In this document: positions 42,073 through 50,791 of the stretch, piece by piece
Numbering within the stretch: the first letter of the stretch is position 1
Layout: every line of letters starts with the position of its first letter
Source of the DNA: Planctomycetota bacterium
GTDB lineage: Bacteria > Planctomycetota > B15-G4
Reading direction: 5' to 3'
DNA: 64,000 bases
NCBI GenBank assembly: GCA_020638905.1
Contig: JACKHP010000009.1
Coordinates: 62,001 to 126,000 of the forward strand
The notes under the pieces: generated by a model
Told to the model about the DNA's origin: nothing
The model's input: the letters and a program-made list of their open reading frames with translations, nothing else
The model's database searches: none
Program-made: the position numbers and the translations under genes

Positions 42073-43392
42073 GTGACGGACGACGACGCGGCGGCGCGCG
42101 GCGGTGGCGAGGCGGCGTCCGGCGCGCGCGAGGTGCGCGATGTGCGCGAGCGGATCGAGGCGCTCTGGCGCGACGAGTCGCGGCGCGTGCTCGCCACGCT
42201 GGCGCGGCTGCTGGGCGACCTCGAGCTGGCCGAGGACGCGCTGCACGAGGCGTTCGCCGCCGCGCTCGAACGCTGGCCGCGCGAGGGCGTCCCGGCGAGC
42301 CCGCGCGCGTGGCTCGTGTCCACGGGACGCTTCCGCGCCGTCGACGCGCTGCGACGACGCGCTCGTTTCGACGCGTCGCTCGGCGAGCTCGCGCGGCGCG
42401 TCGAGCGCGACGCACGGGACGCGTCGCGCTCCGGCGCGGCGCGCGAGCCCGACGAACCGGCGGCGCTCGTGGACGACCGCCTGCGCCTCGTCTTCCTGTG
42501 CTGCCATCCGTCGCTGTCCGACGAGGCGCGCATCGCGCTCACCCTGCGCGAGGTCTGCGGGCTGACCACCGAGGAGATCGCGCGCGCGTTCCTGACGAGC
42601 GCGTCGACGCTCGCGCAGCGCATCGTGCGCGCCAAGGCCAGACTGCGCGACGAGCGCGTCGCGTTCGAGCTGCCCGGCCCGGACGCGCTGCCCGAGCGCC
42701 TCGACGCCGTGCTGCGCACGATCTACCTCGTGTTCAACGAGGGCTACCTGGCCACGTCGGGCGAGATGCTCGTGCGCGCCGACCTGTCGTCCGAGGCGAC
42801 CCGGCTGGCGCGGCTGCTCGTCGAGCTGTGCCCCGAGCCCGAGGCCGAGGGACTGCTCGCGCTCGTGCTGCTGCACGAGTCGCGGCGCGCCGCGCGCAGC
42901 ACGGCGGCGGGCGAGATCGTCCTGCTCGACGACCAGGACCGCGCGCTCTGGGATCGCGCGCTCGCGTCCGAGGGCTGCGCGCGTGTCGAGCGTGCCCTGC
43001 GCTCGCGCCGCTTCGGACCGTACACGCTGCAGGCGGCGATCGCCGCCGTCCACGCCGAGGCGCAGGACGCCGCGTCCACCGACTGGGCGCAGATCGTGGG
43101 ACTCTACGACGTGTTGCTGCGCGCCGAGCCGTCCCCCGTGATCGCACTCAACCGCGCGCTGGCCGTCGCGCGCCGCGACGGCGATGCGGCGGGACTCGAG
43201 ATCGTCGACGCGCTGCTCGCGCGCGGCGAACTCGACGGATACCACCTCGCGTACGCCGCGCGGGCGGACCTGTGCCGACGCCTGGGGCGCGTCGCGGAGG
43301 CCAGGGCCGCGTACGCGCGCGCGCTCGAGCTGGTCCGGCAGGGGCCTGAGCGGCGCTTCCTCGAGCGGCGGATGCGCGAGTCGGGCGGTTAG
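42073..43392 (+). CDS. ECF42-group sigma factor with C-terminal TPR-like extension
   Basis: A 439-residue sigma-70 factor. Region 2 (LARLLGDLELAEDALHEAFAAALERWP, PRAWLVSTGRFRAVDALRRR) and region 4 (LTLREVCGLTTEEIARAFLTSASTLAQRIVRAK) take up the first 200 residues. The remaining 240 residues are helical, with the conserved IYLVFNEGYLATSGE, LLLHESRRAAR and ALNRALAVARRDG motifs seen in the SigJ-like group with a C-terminal TPR-like domain. In the characterised ECF42 group this extension is needed for activity and there is no classical anti-sigma. GTG 42073 is the only plausible start near the YCII stop. A stress role is likely; the trigger is unknown. Confidence 0.9.
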   Translation: MTDDDAAARGGGEAASGAREVRDVRERIEALWRDESRRVLATLARLLGDLELAEDALHEAFAAALERWPREGVPASPRAWLVSTGRFRAVDALRRRARFDASLGELARRVERDARDASRSGAAREPDEPAALVDDRLRLVFLCCHPSLSDEARIALTLREVCGLTTEEIARAFLTSASTLAQRIVRAKARLRDERVAFELPGPDALPERLDAVLRTIYLVFNEGYLATSGEMLVRADLSSEATRLARLLVELCPEPEAEGLLALVLLHESRRAARSTAAGEIVLLDDQDRALWDRALASEGCARVERALRSRRFGPYTLQAAIAAVHAEAQDAASTDWAQIVGLYDVLLRAEPSPVIALNRALAVARRDGDAAGLEIVDALLARGELDGYHLAYAARADLCRRLGRVAEARAAYARALELVRQGPERRFLERRMRESGG

Positions 43393-43634
43393 GGGGCGGC
43401 GCTCGGCGGCAAGCGGGTCGGCCTGCCCGCGCGGTCGCGGACGAGAGCCGGAGCGCGGCGGTCGTCGAGTTGTCGGCGGCTGGAGGTGGGCGTAGGATCG
43501 ATCTCGTCGCCGCTCTCGGGGTCGCGAACCCGGCTTCGCGGCGAGATCGAGCGACGGGTCGGTCTTCCTGCGGTGGCCGTACCGGTGCGATCCACTGGTC
43601 TGCCGCGCGGGTGCCGGTCAGGCGAGGACCCGAG

Positions 43635-43979
43635 ATGAACATCTTCAAGAAGGCCCTGGGCGCGCTGCAGGCCGGGTACCTGGGAGGCGAAGTCGTCACC
43701 ACCGTGGGACGGGTCGAGGGTGAGCCCGCGATGGGAATGACGGCCGACCTCATGAAGGCCTCCGGCGAGATGCAGGTTCACGTCGTCCGGACCCCGTCGG
43801 AAGAGCGGGTCGTGGTGCTCGAGCTGCTCCAGGAACGAGCGCCGGGCGACGGCTCCGACATGGTCTGCGTCAGGCTTCGAGGGCCCGAGGCGACCCGGCT
43901 CTCGGAGCTGCTTCGCCGAGCGTCCGAAGAGGCTGTCCGACCGGGCGCTGCGACCGACACGACTTCACCGCGCGGCTGA
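43635..43979 (+). CDS. Small hypothetical protein
   Basis: A 114-residue protein (MNIFKKALGALQAGYLGGEV...) with no signal peptide or membrane helix and no family I recognise. It appears to be a small alpha/beta protein with repeated hydrophobic strands (VHVVRTPSEERVVVLELLQE). Base composition is less GC-biased than its surroundings. The ATG is preceded by GCGAGGACCCGAG; a longer upstream reading is rejected because of its low-complexity sequence. It sits in a short same-strand series with the cupin gene 43 bases downstream. No function can be assigned. Confidence 0.5.
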   Translation: MNIFKKALGALQAGYLGGEVVTTVGRVEGEPAMGMTADLMKASGEMQVHVVRTPSEERVVVLELLQERAPGDGSDMVCVRLRGPEATRLSELLRRASEEAVRPGAATDTTSPRG

Positions 43980-44022
43980 CCGACAGTCCGTTGCGGCCTG
44001 GAAATCCGGAGCTCCGAACACG

Positions 44023-44367
44023 ATGGGCGACGAACAGGTCGTACCCGAGACGAAGGGTGTCTCGGTGAGATTGCTCTCCGCGGTCGACCTCGGCCCCGAG
44101 ATCGAAGGCATGGCAGGACGCCAACTCCGGATGCGCATGGTCACGATCGAGCCTGGTGGCGTCTTCGGACCGCTTCACGATCACAGGGGCCGGCCGGGAA
44201 CCGTCTACATCCTGCAGGGGACGATCACGGATCATCGCAATGGGATCGCGACGGACTACGGTCCGGGAGTGGGCTGGCCCGAAGACAGGAACACCACGCA
44301 CTGGCTCGAGAACAGGGGGACGGTCCCGGCCGTGGAGATCTCGGTCGACATCGTCAGCCAGGTGTGA
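44023..44367 (+). CDS. Single-domain cupin protein
   Basis: A 114-residue cupin. The first metal-binding cupin motif is seen as GPLHDHRGRPGTVYILQG (histidines, then Glu replaced by Gly/Thr), and the second as the segment around GVGWPEDRNTTHWLENRG. The canonical GX5HXHX3,4EX6G is relaxed: HDH is kept but the glutamate is missing. A binding or regulatory protein or a small isomerase are both possible. It contains AGA/AGG codons and lower GC in third positions than flanking genes, like its upstream neighbour, suggesting recent acquisition or different selection. Confidence 0.7.
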   Translation: MGDEQVVPETKGVSVRLLSAVDLGPEIEGMAGRQLRMRMVTIEPGGVFGPLHDHRGRPGTVYILQGTITDHRNGIATDYGPGVGWPEDRNTTHWLENRGTVPAVEISVDIVSQV

Positions 44368-44581
44368 GCGCGGTCCCGACGGACGTCGGGTCGGACGGCC
44401 GGCATTCCTTCCGCCGCAGCGCGCCTCGTCACCGCCCTCCGTGCTGAGCGTGCCGGCCGGCACCCGATTCGGCTCCGCCTCGGCGACACCCGGCGTCCCG
44501 GGTCGACGGCCTTGGCCGCTCGCCCCGCCGGATGGCGCATGGAGGGGTCCGTTGCCGCTCGCAGGTTCCCGGAGGTCCGTC

Positions 44582-45148
44582 ATGCCGCTTCGCGCCCGAT
44601 GCAATCCACGCTTCGCGCTGGGCCTCGTCGTCCTTGCGATCGCTGCCTGCGCGACGACGCTCGACGACCGACTCGCCTCGGCCACGCCCGAATCGCTGCT
44701 CGAGCGCCCGCTTCTGAGTCGACTCGAGGACCTGAGTCCCGGGTCTCTCGACGCGCTGTTCGCGAAGCTCGACACCTGCGAGCCCGACACCGAGCTCGAG
44801 AGCTCCGTGGGAGAGGCGATCCGCGTGCTCGTCGAACGCGAGTACCGACGACACGTGCCCGAGGCGCGATGCTCCAAGACGTACCGACACTCGCCCGTCC
44901 TCGGCATGGCGGTCGATCCCGGTCCGCTTCGCGCGTGGTGGACCGGCAACCGCGAGCGCGTCCTCGCGCGTGAGCCCTTCGATCTCCCGGACGGGATGGT
45001 CGACACCCACGGCATGTCCTTCCTGGAATCGGTCACGGCGATGGGGGCGTCGAGCGATGCCGCGCAGGTGCAGGAGCCCGATCCCGAGACCCTGCGTGCA
45101 TGCCTCAGCGAGCTCGGGTATGTCGGAAGGACCGAAGGCGACCGCTGA
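44582..45148 (+). CDS. Hypothetical lipoprotein
   Basis: A 188-residue lipoprotein (signal RFALGLVVLAIAAC, C23) started by ATG 44582 with GGAGGT six bases upstream. The mature part is mostly helical, with two further cysteines (DTCEPD and EARCSKTY) that could form a disulfide. No family is recognised. It stands between the cupin gene and the unknown secreted protein at 45353, all on the plus strand, with intergenic gaps over 200 bases, so it is probably transcribed separately. Confidence 0.6.
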   Translation: MPLRARCNPRFALGLVVLAIAACATTLDDRLASATPESLLERPLLSRLEDLSPGSLDALFAKLDTCEPDTELESSVGEAIRVLVEREYRRHVPEARCSKTYRHSPVLGMAVDPGPLRAWWTGNRERVLAREPFDLPDGMVDTHGMSFLESVTAMGASSDAAQVQEPDPETLRACLSELGYVGRTEGDR

Positions 45149-45352
45149 CCGCCGGACGCCTTGGGAGCCCGCGGCCATTCGCGACCCCACCAGGGAGAAT
45201 CACCGTGGACGACCTCCTGCGCGGCGAACGCCTCGCAGTGGCCCACGGACGGGCGTCCGGCCGTATCATGACCCGCGGCGACAGCGCGCCGGGCGCCTGT
45301 CCGGCGACCGTGGGAGGAAGGCTGTCCCGACCACCCGTCCGGAGCCGGTCTG

Positions 45353-46561
45353 ATGGACTTCACCCAAGTGCTGCTGCACGTCGGACGCATCGCGCTCGTG
45401 CTCGCCATCGCCGCCCGTCCTTCGTCGCGCGACGAGCCGACGCGGCCCGGCTGGCAGGCCGCCGACGGCGAGGGCGGCATGTCGCTCGTCACGCTCGTGA
45501 ACCTCGATCCGAAGCGCATGCCGGTGGCCGTCGAGGCCGACGACGACGCCAAGGACATGAAGCTGCACGGTCGCCGCAAGTTCAAGCCGGCCAAGCTCGA
45601 CGACTCGCTGGGCCAGGTCGCGCGGCTCGAGCTCAAGAGCCGCAAGCCGCAGGCGGCCGTGTGCCTGGGCAGCGCGTTCCACGGCGCGGGCGGCAGCAGC
45701 ACGAGCGTGCGCATGGCCTGGGACGACGACAAGGGCTTCGTCGACGGCACCACGCTCGGCTTCTTCGAGGTGCGGCACACGGTCGGCGACACCACCGTCG
45801 TGCGACGACTCGAGGCGGTCTGGCACGATGACATGCAGGGCTTCTCGGTGCGCGCCGTCGAGGATGGCGAGGTCGTCGGCGAGACGGTCGACTATCCCGG
45901 CGAACAGCAGTTGCAGCTCGGCATCTCGCAGTTCGGCACCGACCTCATGCTCACGGCGGCCGTCGCGTCGGGCGACAACGAGACGAGCGACGACGCGACG
46001 CTCTACACGGCCGACCTCGGCGCCGACGACCTCACCTACTGCGGCGCGTTCGGTGCCGAGGGACTGGACAAGGGCGGCCGCATCTTCTTCGACCGGCTCT
46101 CGGTCTACGGTGACCCGAACCAGGTCGACCTGACCTTCGGCGAGAAGGTACTGGCCTACACACTGCAGGTCGCCTCGGTCGACTCGGGCAACGCCGAGGG
46201 CTTCGCGGATCCGGAGATGGGCTTCGGCAACGTCGCGCTGTCCCTCGACTGGGCCACGGCCGCCGAGTCCGTCTACGACGAAGCGCAGGCCTCCCTCGAC
46301 GATCTCGTCGCAGCCGGCACGATCAGCGGCAAGCGCGCCAAGCTGCTGAAGGCGTCGATCAAGAAGGGACGCAAGGCCATGGTCTCCGCGAACAAGCTGG
46401 CGGCCAAGCTCGTCGAGCAGGGCCAGGGCGAGGGCGACACGAACAAGAAGCTCGAGAAGCTCTGCCAGAAGGGACGCAACTTCGCCGACCTCGCCACGGG
46501 CCAGGTCTTCGGACTCGTCTCGGGCTGCGTCGACGACGTCTACGACTGGGCCGACTTCTAG
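45353..46561 (+). CDS. Hypothetical exported protein with lysine-rich helical C-terminus
   Basis: A 402-residue protein with a weak N-terminal export signal (HVGRIALVLAIAARP). Residues 40-290 look beta-rich (GGMSLVTLVNLDPKRMPVAVE, TTLGFFEVRHTVGDTTVVRR). The last 100 residues are a strongly basic helical segment (SGKRAKLLKASIKKGRKAM, then KLAAKLVEQGQGEGDTNKKL) like those seen in other secreted proteins of this lineage. Three cysteines are scattered. I do not recognise the family. A surface protein with a charged stalk would fit. It is 176 bases upstream of the collagen-like gene, on the same strand. Confidence 0.5.
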   Translation: MDFTQVLLHVGRIALVLAIAARPSSRDEPTRPGWQAADGEGGMSLVTLVNLDPKRMPVAVEADDDAKDMKLHGRRKFKPAKLDDSLGQVARLELKSRKPQAAVCLGSAFHGAGGSSTSVRMAWDDDKGFVDGTTLGFFEVRHTVGDTTVVRRLEAVWHDDMQGFSVRAVEDGEVVGETVDYPGEQQLQLGISQFGTDLMLTAAVASGDNETSDDATLYTADLGADDLTYCGAFGAEGLDKGGRIFFDRLSVYGDPNQVDLTFGEKVLAYTLQVASVDSGNAEGFADPEMGFGNVALSLDWATAAESVYDEAQASLDDLVAAGTISGKRAKLLKASIKKGRKAMVSANKLAAKLVEQGQGEGDTNKKLEKLCQKGRNFADLATGQVFGLVSGCVDDVYDWADF

Positions 46562-46737
46562 GAGCGCCTGGCGTCGCGTCGCGTTCGTCATGCCCTGCGC
46601 GCACTCCGCGTGCGCTACGATCTCCGTGGTGGCGGGACGGGCGGCGCGCGGCGTCACGTGCGTCCCGTGCACCCGCGGTCGGGGGAGCGCATCACGGCTC
46701 GTCCGGTCGCGCACCACGGAGCGCGCGAGGCGAAGCG

Positions 46738-48681
46738 ATGCGGAAGCACATCCTGTGCGGGCTGGTCCTGTCCCTGTGTGTGCTCGCGGCGCCCGGGCCG
46801 GCGCGCGCCCAGGACGCGGGCTTGCGTCTGCACACGGCGATCTTCAAGAGCAACAAGGCCGGCACGGCGTTCAAGGCCTTCCGCACCGGCGGCAAGGCGG
46901 CCTTCGACGTGAGCGTGCGTCTGTACCGCGACGTCGGCGCGTCCGACCCGTACCTCGACGAGTCGGGCCTGCCGTGGGAGGAGACGCTCACCTTTCTCGT
47001 GCAGAGCAAGGGACCGTTCGCGCCCAGCAATCCCGCCTCGGGACTGCACGTGCTGGTCGGCGCCGTCGCGGGACAGCTCGATCTGCTCGTGGGCGTGAGC
47101 CGTGAGCTGCCGCTCGACCTCGACCCGTCCGCGGCCTTCTTCACCACGCAGGTCACGCGCCGCAACGGCAAGGGCGATGCGCTGCCGAGCTACGCCGAGT
47201 CGCCGGCGCAGCTCATCGCGTCGTCGGGACCGATGGGCGAGCCCGGTGAACCGGGCGCTCCGGGACAGCCGGGCGCCGCGGGACCGCAGGGCGATCCCGG
47301 GCCACAGGGACCGATGGGGCCGGCGGGCGACCCCGGGGCGGCGGGACCTCCGGGTGCGACGGGTGCGCCGGGCCCGCAGGGTGATGCGGGTCCGCCCGGC
47401 GCGACGGGTCCCGACGGCGCGCTGGGGCCTCCGGGCCCGACCGGGGCGGCGGGACCACAGGGCGCCGCCGGACCGCAGGGCGACAGCGGTCCGCCGGGAC
47501 CTGCCGGTGCGCAGGGCGATCCCGGCCCGCAGGGCCCGCAGGGAGATGCAGGGGCGCCGGGTCCCGCGGGCGCGACGGGACCACAGGGCATCCCGGGTCT
47601 GCCAGGCGACACCGGACCGCAGGGCCCGCAGGGTGACGTCGGTCCGCAAGGCGGTGTCGGTCCCGCAGGTCCCACCGGAGCGCAAGGGCCGCAGGGACCG
47701 CAGGGCGCCGCGGGTGCCTCGCCGTTCGCGCTCGTGGGCGCCGACGCGGTCTTCCCCGACGGCAACGTGGGCATCGGGACGGCTGCGCCCGACGAGGCGC
47801 TCACCGTCGACGGCGTGGTGCACGTGAGCGATCCGTCCGGCGGATGGCGCGACGGGCTGGGCGTGTTGCAGTCGCGCGCGCTGCGCGCACCGATCACCGG
47901 CGTCGACCAGCGCAGCGAGAACCTCGTGCTCCCGGCGCAGACGTGGGTGGCGATCGCGAGCGTCACGCTGCGCAGCGACGAACCCGGCGTGCTCACCGCG
48001 CGCGGCATCGCGGAGCTCGAGTCCGATCTCGTGCAGGCCGCGCCCAACCGCGTGATGGCCGGCATCGCGGTCGACACCTTCGGTCCCCAGGGACAGCTCG
48101 CCGAGTCGACGCTCATGCCGTCGGGCGACCTGCTCGACTTCCGACGCGACCTCACGGTCGATCGCGTGGTCGCGCTCGCGCCCGGCGCGCACACCGTGAC
48201 GCTGCTCGCGCTGGCGGACGTCGGCACGCAGGGCGCCTTCGCCCGGGCCGGCTCGCTCGTGACGGAGTTCCAGCCGCGGCCCGGGACGTTCGCGCTCACG
48301 AACGACGAATGCGCCGGCGCCTTTTCCCTCGCGCCCGGCGTGACGGTGGGGACGCTGGCCGGTGCGACGGTCGGCGCGCCCGCGGCCGCCTGCGCGAGCG
48401 TGACCGGCGACGTCTGGTTCCGCTACGACGCGCCGTCCGACGGCATCGCCTACGCGAGCTTCTGCGACGCGGGCGGCGTGTGCGCCTTCGACAGCGTGCT
48501 CGCCGCGTACTCGGGGACGTGTGGCGCGCTCGTCCCGCTGGCCTGCGACGACGACACCTGCGGCACGCGCGCGCACGTCTCCTTCGCGGTGCAGGCGGGC
48601 GGCACCTACTTCGTCGCGGTGGGACGCAAGGCCGGCACGGCCGGGCCGTTCGCGCTGAGCCTGTCCGTGCTCGGGGGCTGA
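46738..48681 (+). CDS. Secreted collagen-like protein
   Basis: A 647-residue exported protein (signal LCGLVLSLCVLAAPGPARA). An N-terminal domain of about 140 residues precedes an uninterrupted Gly-X-Y run of about 54 triplets (residues 164-328, for example GPMGEPGEPGAPGQPGAAGP). A globular region (NVGIGTAAPDEALTVDGVVH, like trimeric tail-fibre/phage-type stalk adaptors) follows, and then a cysteine-bearing C-terminal beta domain (NDECAGAFSLAPGVTVGTLA, GDVWFRYDAP). Bacterial collagens form triple helices on the cell surface. Proline is frequent in X and Gln, Asp or Ala in Y. The triplet run is codon-diverse, so it is kept by selection and not by recent expansion. Confidence 0.9.
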   Translation: MRKHILCGLVLSLCVLAAPGPARAQDAGLRLHTAIFKSNKAGTAFKAFRTGGKAAFDVSVRLYRDVGASDPYLDESGLPWEETLTFLVQSKGPFAPSNPASGLHVLVGAVAGQLDLLVGVSRELPLDLDPSAAFFTTQVTRRNGKGDALPSYAESPAQLIASSGPMGEPGEPGAPGQPGAAGPQGDPGPQGPMGPAGDPGAAGPPGATGAPGPQGDAGPPGATGPDGALGPPGPTGAAGPQGAAGPQGDSGPPGPAGAQGDPGPQGPQGDAGAPGPAGATGPQGIPGLPGDTGPQGPQGDVGPQGGVGPAGPTGAQGPQGPQGAAGASPFALVGADAVFPDGNVGIGTAAPDEALTVDGVVHVSDPSGGWRDGLGVLQSRALRAPITGVDQRSENLVLPAQTWVAIASVTLRSDEPGVLTARGIAELESDLVQAAPNRVMAGIAVDTFGPQGQLAESTLMPSGDLLDFRRDLTVDRVVALAPGAHTVTLLALADVGTQGAFARAGSLVTEFQPRPGTFALTNDECAGAFSLAPGVTVGTLAGATVGAPAAACASVTGDVWFRYDAPSDGIAYASFCDAGGVCAFDSVLAAYSGTCGALVPLACDDDTCGTRAHVSFAVQAGGTYFVAVGRKAGTAGPFALSLSVLGG

Positions 48682-48703
48682 GCGGCCGCGGCGCGCGGAG
48701 GCC

Positions 48704-49246
48704 TCAGCTCACGCCGACCTCGGCCAGCGCGTCCTCGGCGGCCAGCGTCTGGGCCACGCCGTGCACGATGGCCGCGATGCGGATCACGTCCTGCACGGCG
48801 GTCTGCGAGAGGCCGGCGCCGCTGGCCTGGCGCTCGTGCGCGTCCATGCACTTGCCGCAGCCGTTCACCGCCGACGCGGCGAGGCACCAGAGCTCGAAGT
48901 CGACGCGCTCGACACCCGGATTGCCGATGACCTGCATGCGCAGGCGCGCGGGCAGCGACGCGTAGGCGTCGTCGACGAAGTGCGTGAAGCGGTAGTAGAC
49001 GTTGTTCATGCCCATGATCGCGGCGGCGGCCTTGGCGCCGCGCAGGCCGGCCTCGTCGAGGTGTTGCGCGGCGTCCGTCGCGATCGCACGCAGCGTGGCG
49101 GGATGTCGCGCGGCGATGGCGGCGGCGAGGGCCGAACCCCAGGCCTGCGCCGGCGTGAGCTCGCTGGCCGACGAGATCGCGCCCAGGTTGAGCTTGAGGT
49201 CCTTGGCGTACTCGGGCAGGCGGTCCTTGATGTCCTGGACGGTCAT
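48704..49246 (-). CDS. ahpD: Alkyl hydroperoxide reductase AhpD (carboxymuconolactone decarboxylase family)
   Basis: A 180-residue all-helical peroxidase-reductase. The redox pair C130 and C133 (CGKC) and H137 in CMDAHE are in the same positions as in mycobacterial AhpD, and the glutamate near the site is also present. AhpD reduces oxidised AhpC using lipoyl or thioredoxin-like donors. It ends 22 bases from the collagen-like stop, convergently. The start MTVQDIKDRL was chosen over an upstream in-frame reading of basic low-complexity residues. It lies downstream of ahpC on the same strand with a 226-base gap, so either a long operon or a separate promoter is possible. Confidence 0.92.
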   Translation of the reverse strand: MTVQDIKDRLPEYAKDLKLNLGAISSASELTPAQAWGSALAAAIAARHPATLRAIATDAAQHLDEAGLRGAKAAAAIMGMNNVYYRFTHFVDDAYASLPARLRMQVIGNPGVERVDFELWCLAASAVNGCGKCMDAHERQASGAGLSQTAVQDVIRIAAIVHGVAQTLAAEDALAEVGVS

Positions 49247-49472
49247 GGCGTTCGATCTCCGGGGACGGCGCTCGCGTGCGTGCGGCGCGGTCGGGTGCGT
49301 GGGTGCGGCGTGTGCGCGCGAGTCGTCGGCGCGTGCGAAGTGCGGGCGTCCGCGGGAACTCCGTCCCGCGGGCGCCCGCGGCCGGACCACCGCCGCGGGC
49401 GCCGGGCGACGTCCCTCGCCGCCGGGGGAGCCGGGCGACGACGGACGCCGCGGCGGGGTCCGGCGAGAGCGT

Positions 49473-50015
49473 TCAGACGGCGACGTGCAGTGTCTCGTCG
49501 CCCTTCTTCCAGTTGCACGGGCAGAGCTCGTCGGTCTGCAGCGCGTCGAGCACGCGCAGCACCTCCTCGGGGTTGCGTCCGACGCTCAGGTCGTTCACCG
49601 ACACGTGCCGGATGACGCCCTGCGGGTCGACGACGAAGGTGGCGCGCAGCGCGACGCCTTCGTCCTTGTCGAGGATGCCGAGCTGGCTGCACAGCTCGCG
49701 CTTGACGTCCGCGAGCATGGGGAAGGGCAGGTGCTTCAGGTCGGGGTGGTGCGTGCGCCAGGCGTGGTGCACGAACTCGCTGTCGGTGGAGAGGCCCAGC
49801 ACCTGCGCGTCGCGATCGGCGAACTCGCCGTTCAACTTGCCGAAGGCCGCGATCTCCGTGGGACAGACGAAGGTGAAGTCCTTCGGCCAGGCGAAGACCA
49901 CGCGCCACTTGCCGGCGTAGGTCTCGTGGTCGATGGTCTCGAAGGCCTTGCCCTGCTCGAGGGACACGCAGGCGGTGAGCGGGATGTTCGGGAAGCGGTC
50001 GCCGACGGTCAGCAT
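49473..50015 (-). CDS. ahpC: 2-Cys peroxiredoxin AhpC
   Basis: A 180-residue typical peroxiredoxin. The peroxidatic cysteine C51 lies in DFTFVCPTEI, and the resolving cysteine lies near the C-terminus in LCPCNWKKGDE. It reduces H2O2 and organic peroxides in the cytoplasm and is recharged by AhpD or another disulfide reductase. ATG 50015 was selected because it begins the conserved LTVGDRFPNIPL; upstream codons in the frame are arginine-rich noise. A tandem OxyR-type binding site is found 90-130 bases upstream, and the oxyR gene is two genes away, so peroxide induction is the expected control. Confidence 0.94.
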   Translation of the reverse strand: MLTVGDRFPNIPLTACVSLEQGKAFETIDHETYAGKWRVVFAWPKDFTFVCPTEIAAFGKLNGEFADRDAQVLGLSTDSEFVHHAWRTHHPDLKHLPFPMLADVKRELCSQLGILDKDEGVALRATFVVDPQGVIRHVSVNDLSVGRNPEEVLRVLDALQTDELCPCNWKKGDETLHVAV

Positions 50016-50103
50016 GATCTGTCTCCAGGTGGGGTGTGCGGTGGGTCGCGGCGCGGTTCGCCGCCGACGCCCGCACCATCGCCCGTTCGCGGGGACGAGA
50101 CCA

Positions 50104-50141
50104 ATCGAGGCTGCCGATGTCGCTGATAGGCGACGCCTATC
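50104..50141 (-). promoter_or_regulatory. Tandem OxyR-binding site upstream of ahpC
   Basis: GATAGGC-GAC-GCCTATC (50125-50141) is a perfect inverted repeat containing ATAG-N7-CTAT, the OxyR core. Exactly 22 bases away is ATCG-N7-CGAT (50104-50118), the same geometry in a weaker form. OxyR tetramers contact two such elements about two turns apart. The nearer element borders a weak TTGGTC -35 (50099-50104). Confidence 0.7.
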
Positions 50142-50253
50142 GGGGCGCGGATCGCCGCGTGGGCACCGATCGGCGACGTCCCCGCGCTCGCGAGCCGTCA
50201 AGTGCGCGACACGCGCGGCCGCGGGGCAGGCGGCGGCCGCACGCTCGCGTGCG

Positions 50254-50691
50254 TCAGCCGAGCATCCTGCCGAGCAGCGGCAGCTCACGCCGATGGACGA
50301 ACGCCGCGAAGCCCGCGCAGAGCAGCGTCACCACGGCCAGCGTGAAGAGCGTCCCGCCGTCGCCCTGCACCTCGATGCCGAGCGGACCGAGGTGGCTCGC
50401 GATCGCGCCGAGCATGAGTCCGACGGCGACGAGCGCGCCCGCGGCGCGCGTGGCGGGGACGAGCAGCGCGATCGCCGTGAGCAGCTCGACGACGCCGAGC
50501 GCGAGACGTCCCCAGGGCTCGACGCCCAGGGTGGTGAAGATGAAGACCGCCTCGGGCGCGCCGCTGAACTTGAAGAACAGCGTCTGGCCGAGGATGCCCG
50601 CCGCCACGAGGCGAGCCACGAACGCGGCGCGCGCGGCGGCGACGGACTGCGTGGCGCGGGCGCCGGACGCGGTGCGATCGGTCTGCGGCAT
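50254..50691 (-). CDS. DoxX-family membrane protein
   Basis: A 145-residue protein with four hydrophobic helices (for example FVARLVAAGILGQTLFFKFS, LALGVVELLTAIALLVPATR and AAGALVAVGLMLGAIASHLG) and the family signature KFSGAPEAVFIF. DoxX proteins are small inner-membrane proteins often linked to oxidative or thiol stress and sometimes to thiosulfate oxidation. Between oxyR and ahpC on the same strand, it is likely part of the peroxide response. Unknown chemistry; the location is consistent with the membrane-associated oxidoreductase complexes in which DoxX is found. Confidence 0.88.
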   Translation of the reverse strand: MPQTDRTASGARATQSVAAARAAFVARLVAAGILGQTLFFKFSGAPEAVFIFTTLGVEPWGRLALGVVELLTAIALLVPATRAAGALVAVGLMLGAIASHLGPLGIEVQGDGGTLFTLAVVTLLCAGFAAFVHRRELPLLGRMLG

Positions 50692-50791
50692 GGAAGGTGT
50701 CCTTCGGCGAGGGCGGGTGCGCGGGCGTGGATGTCGCGGACCGGCGCGATGTTGCGGCGAATTCCGGACCCGTCCTGCGCGTGGCCGTGCG

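Noticed and set aside
39615..42719. A 1034-codon minus-strand frame over the 11-haem gene and the sigma factor
   Set aside because: Low-complexity Val/Arg/Ala/His sequence without motifs, opposite to genes with clear families.
47227..47722. A DNA tandem repeat array in the collagen region
   Set aside because: The 9-base periodicity comes from Gly-X-Y coding; the copies differ in sequence and no perfect DNA repeat runs through it.
49366..49381. Perfect palindrome CCGCGGGCGCCCGCGG as a regulatory site between ahpC and ahpD
   Set aside because: It is made only of G and C in a region full of similar GC palindromes and has no loop, so it is not distinguishable from background.
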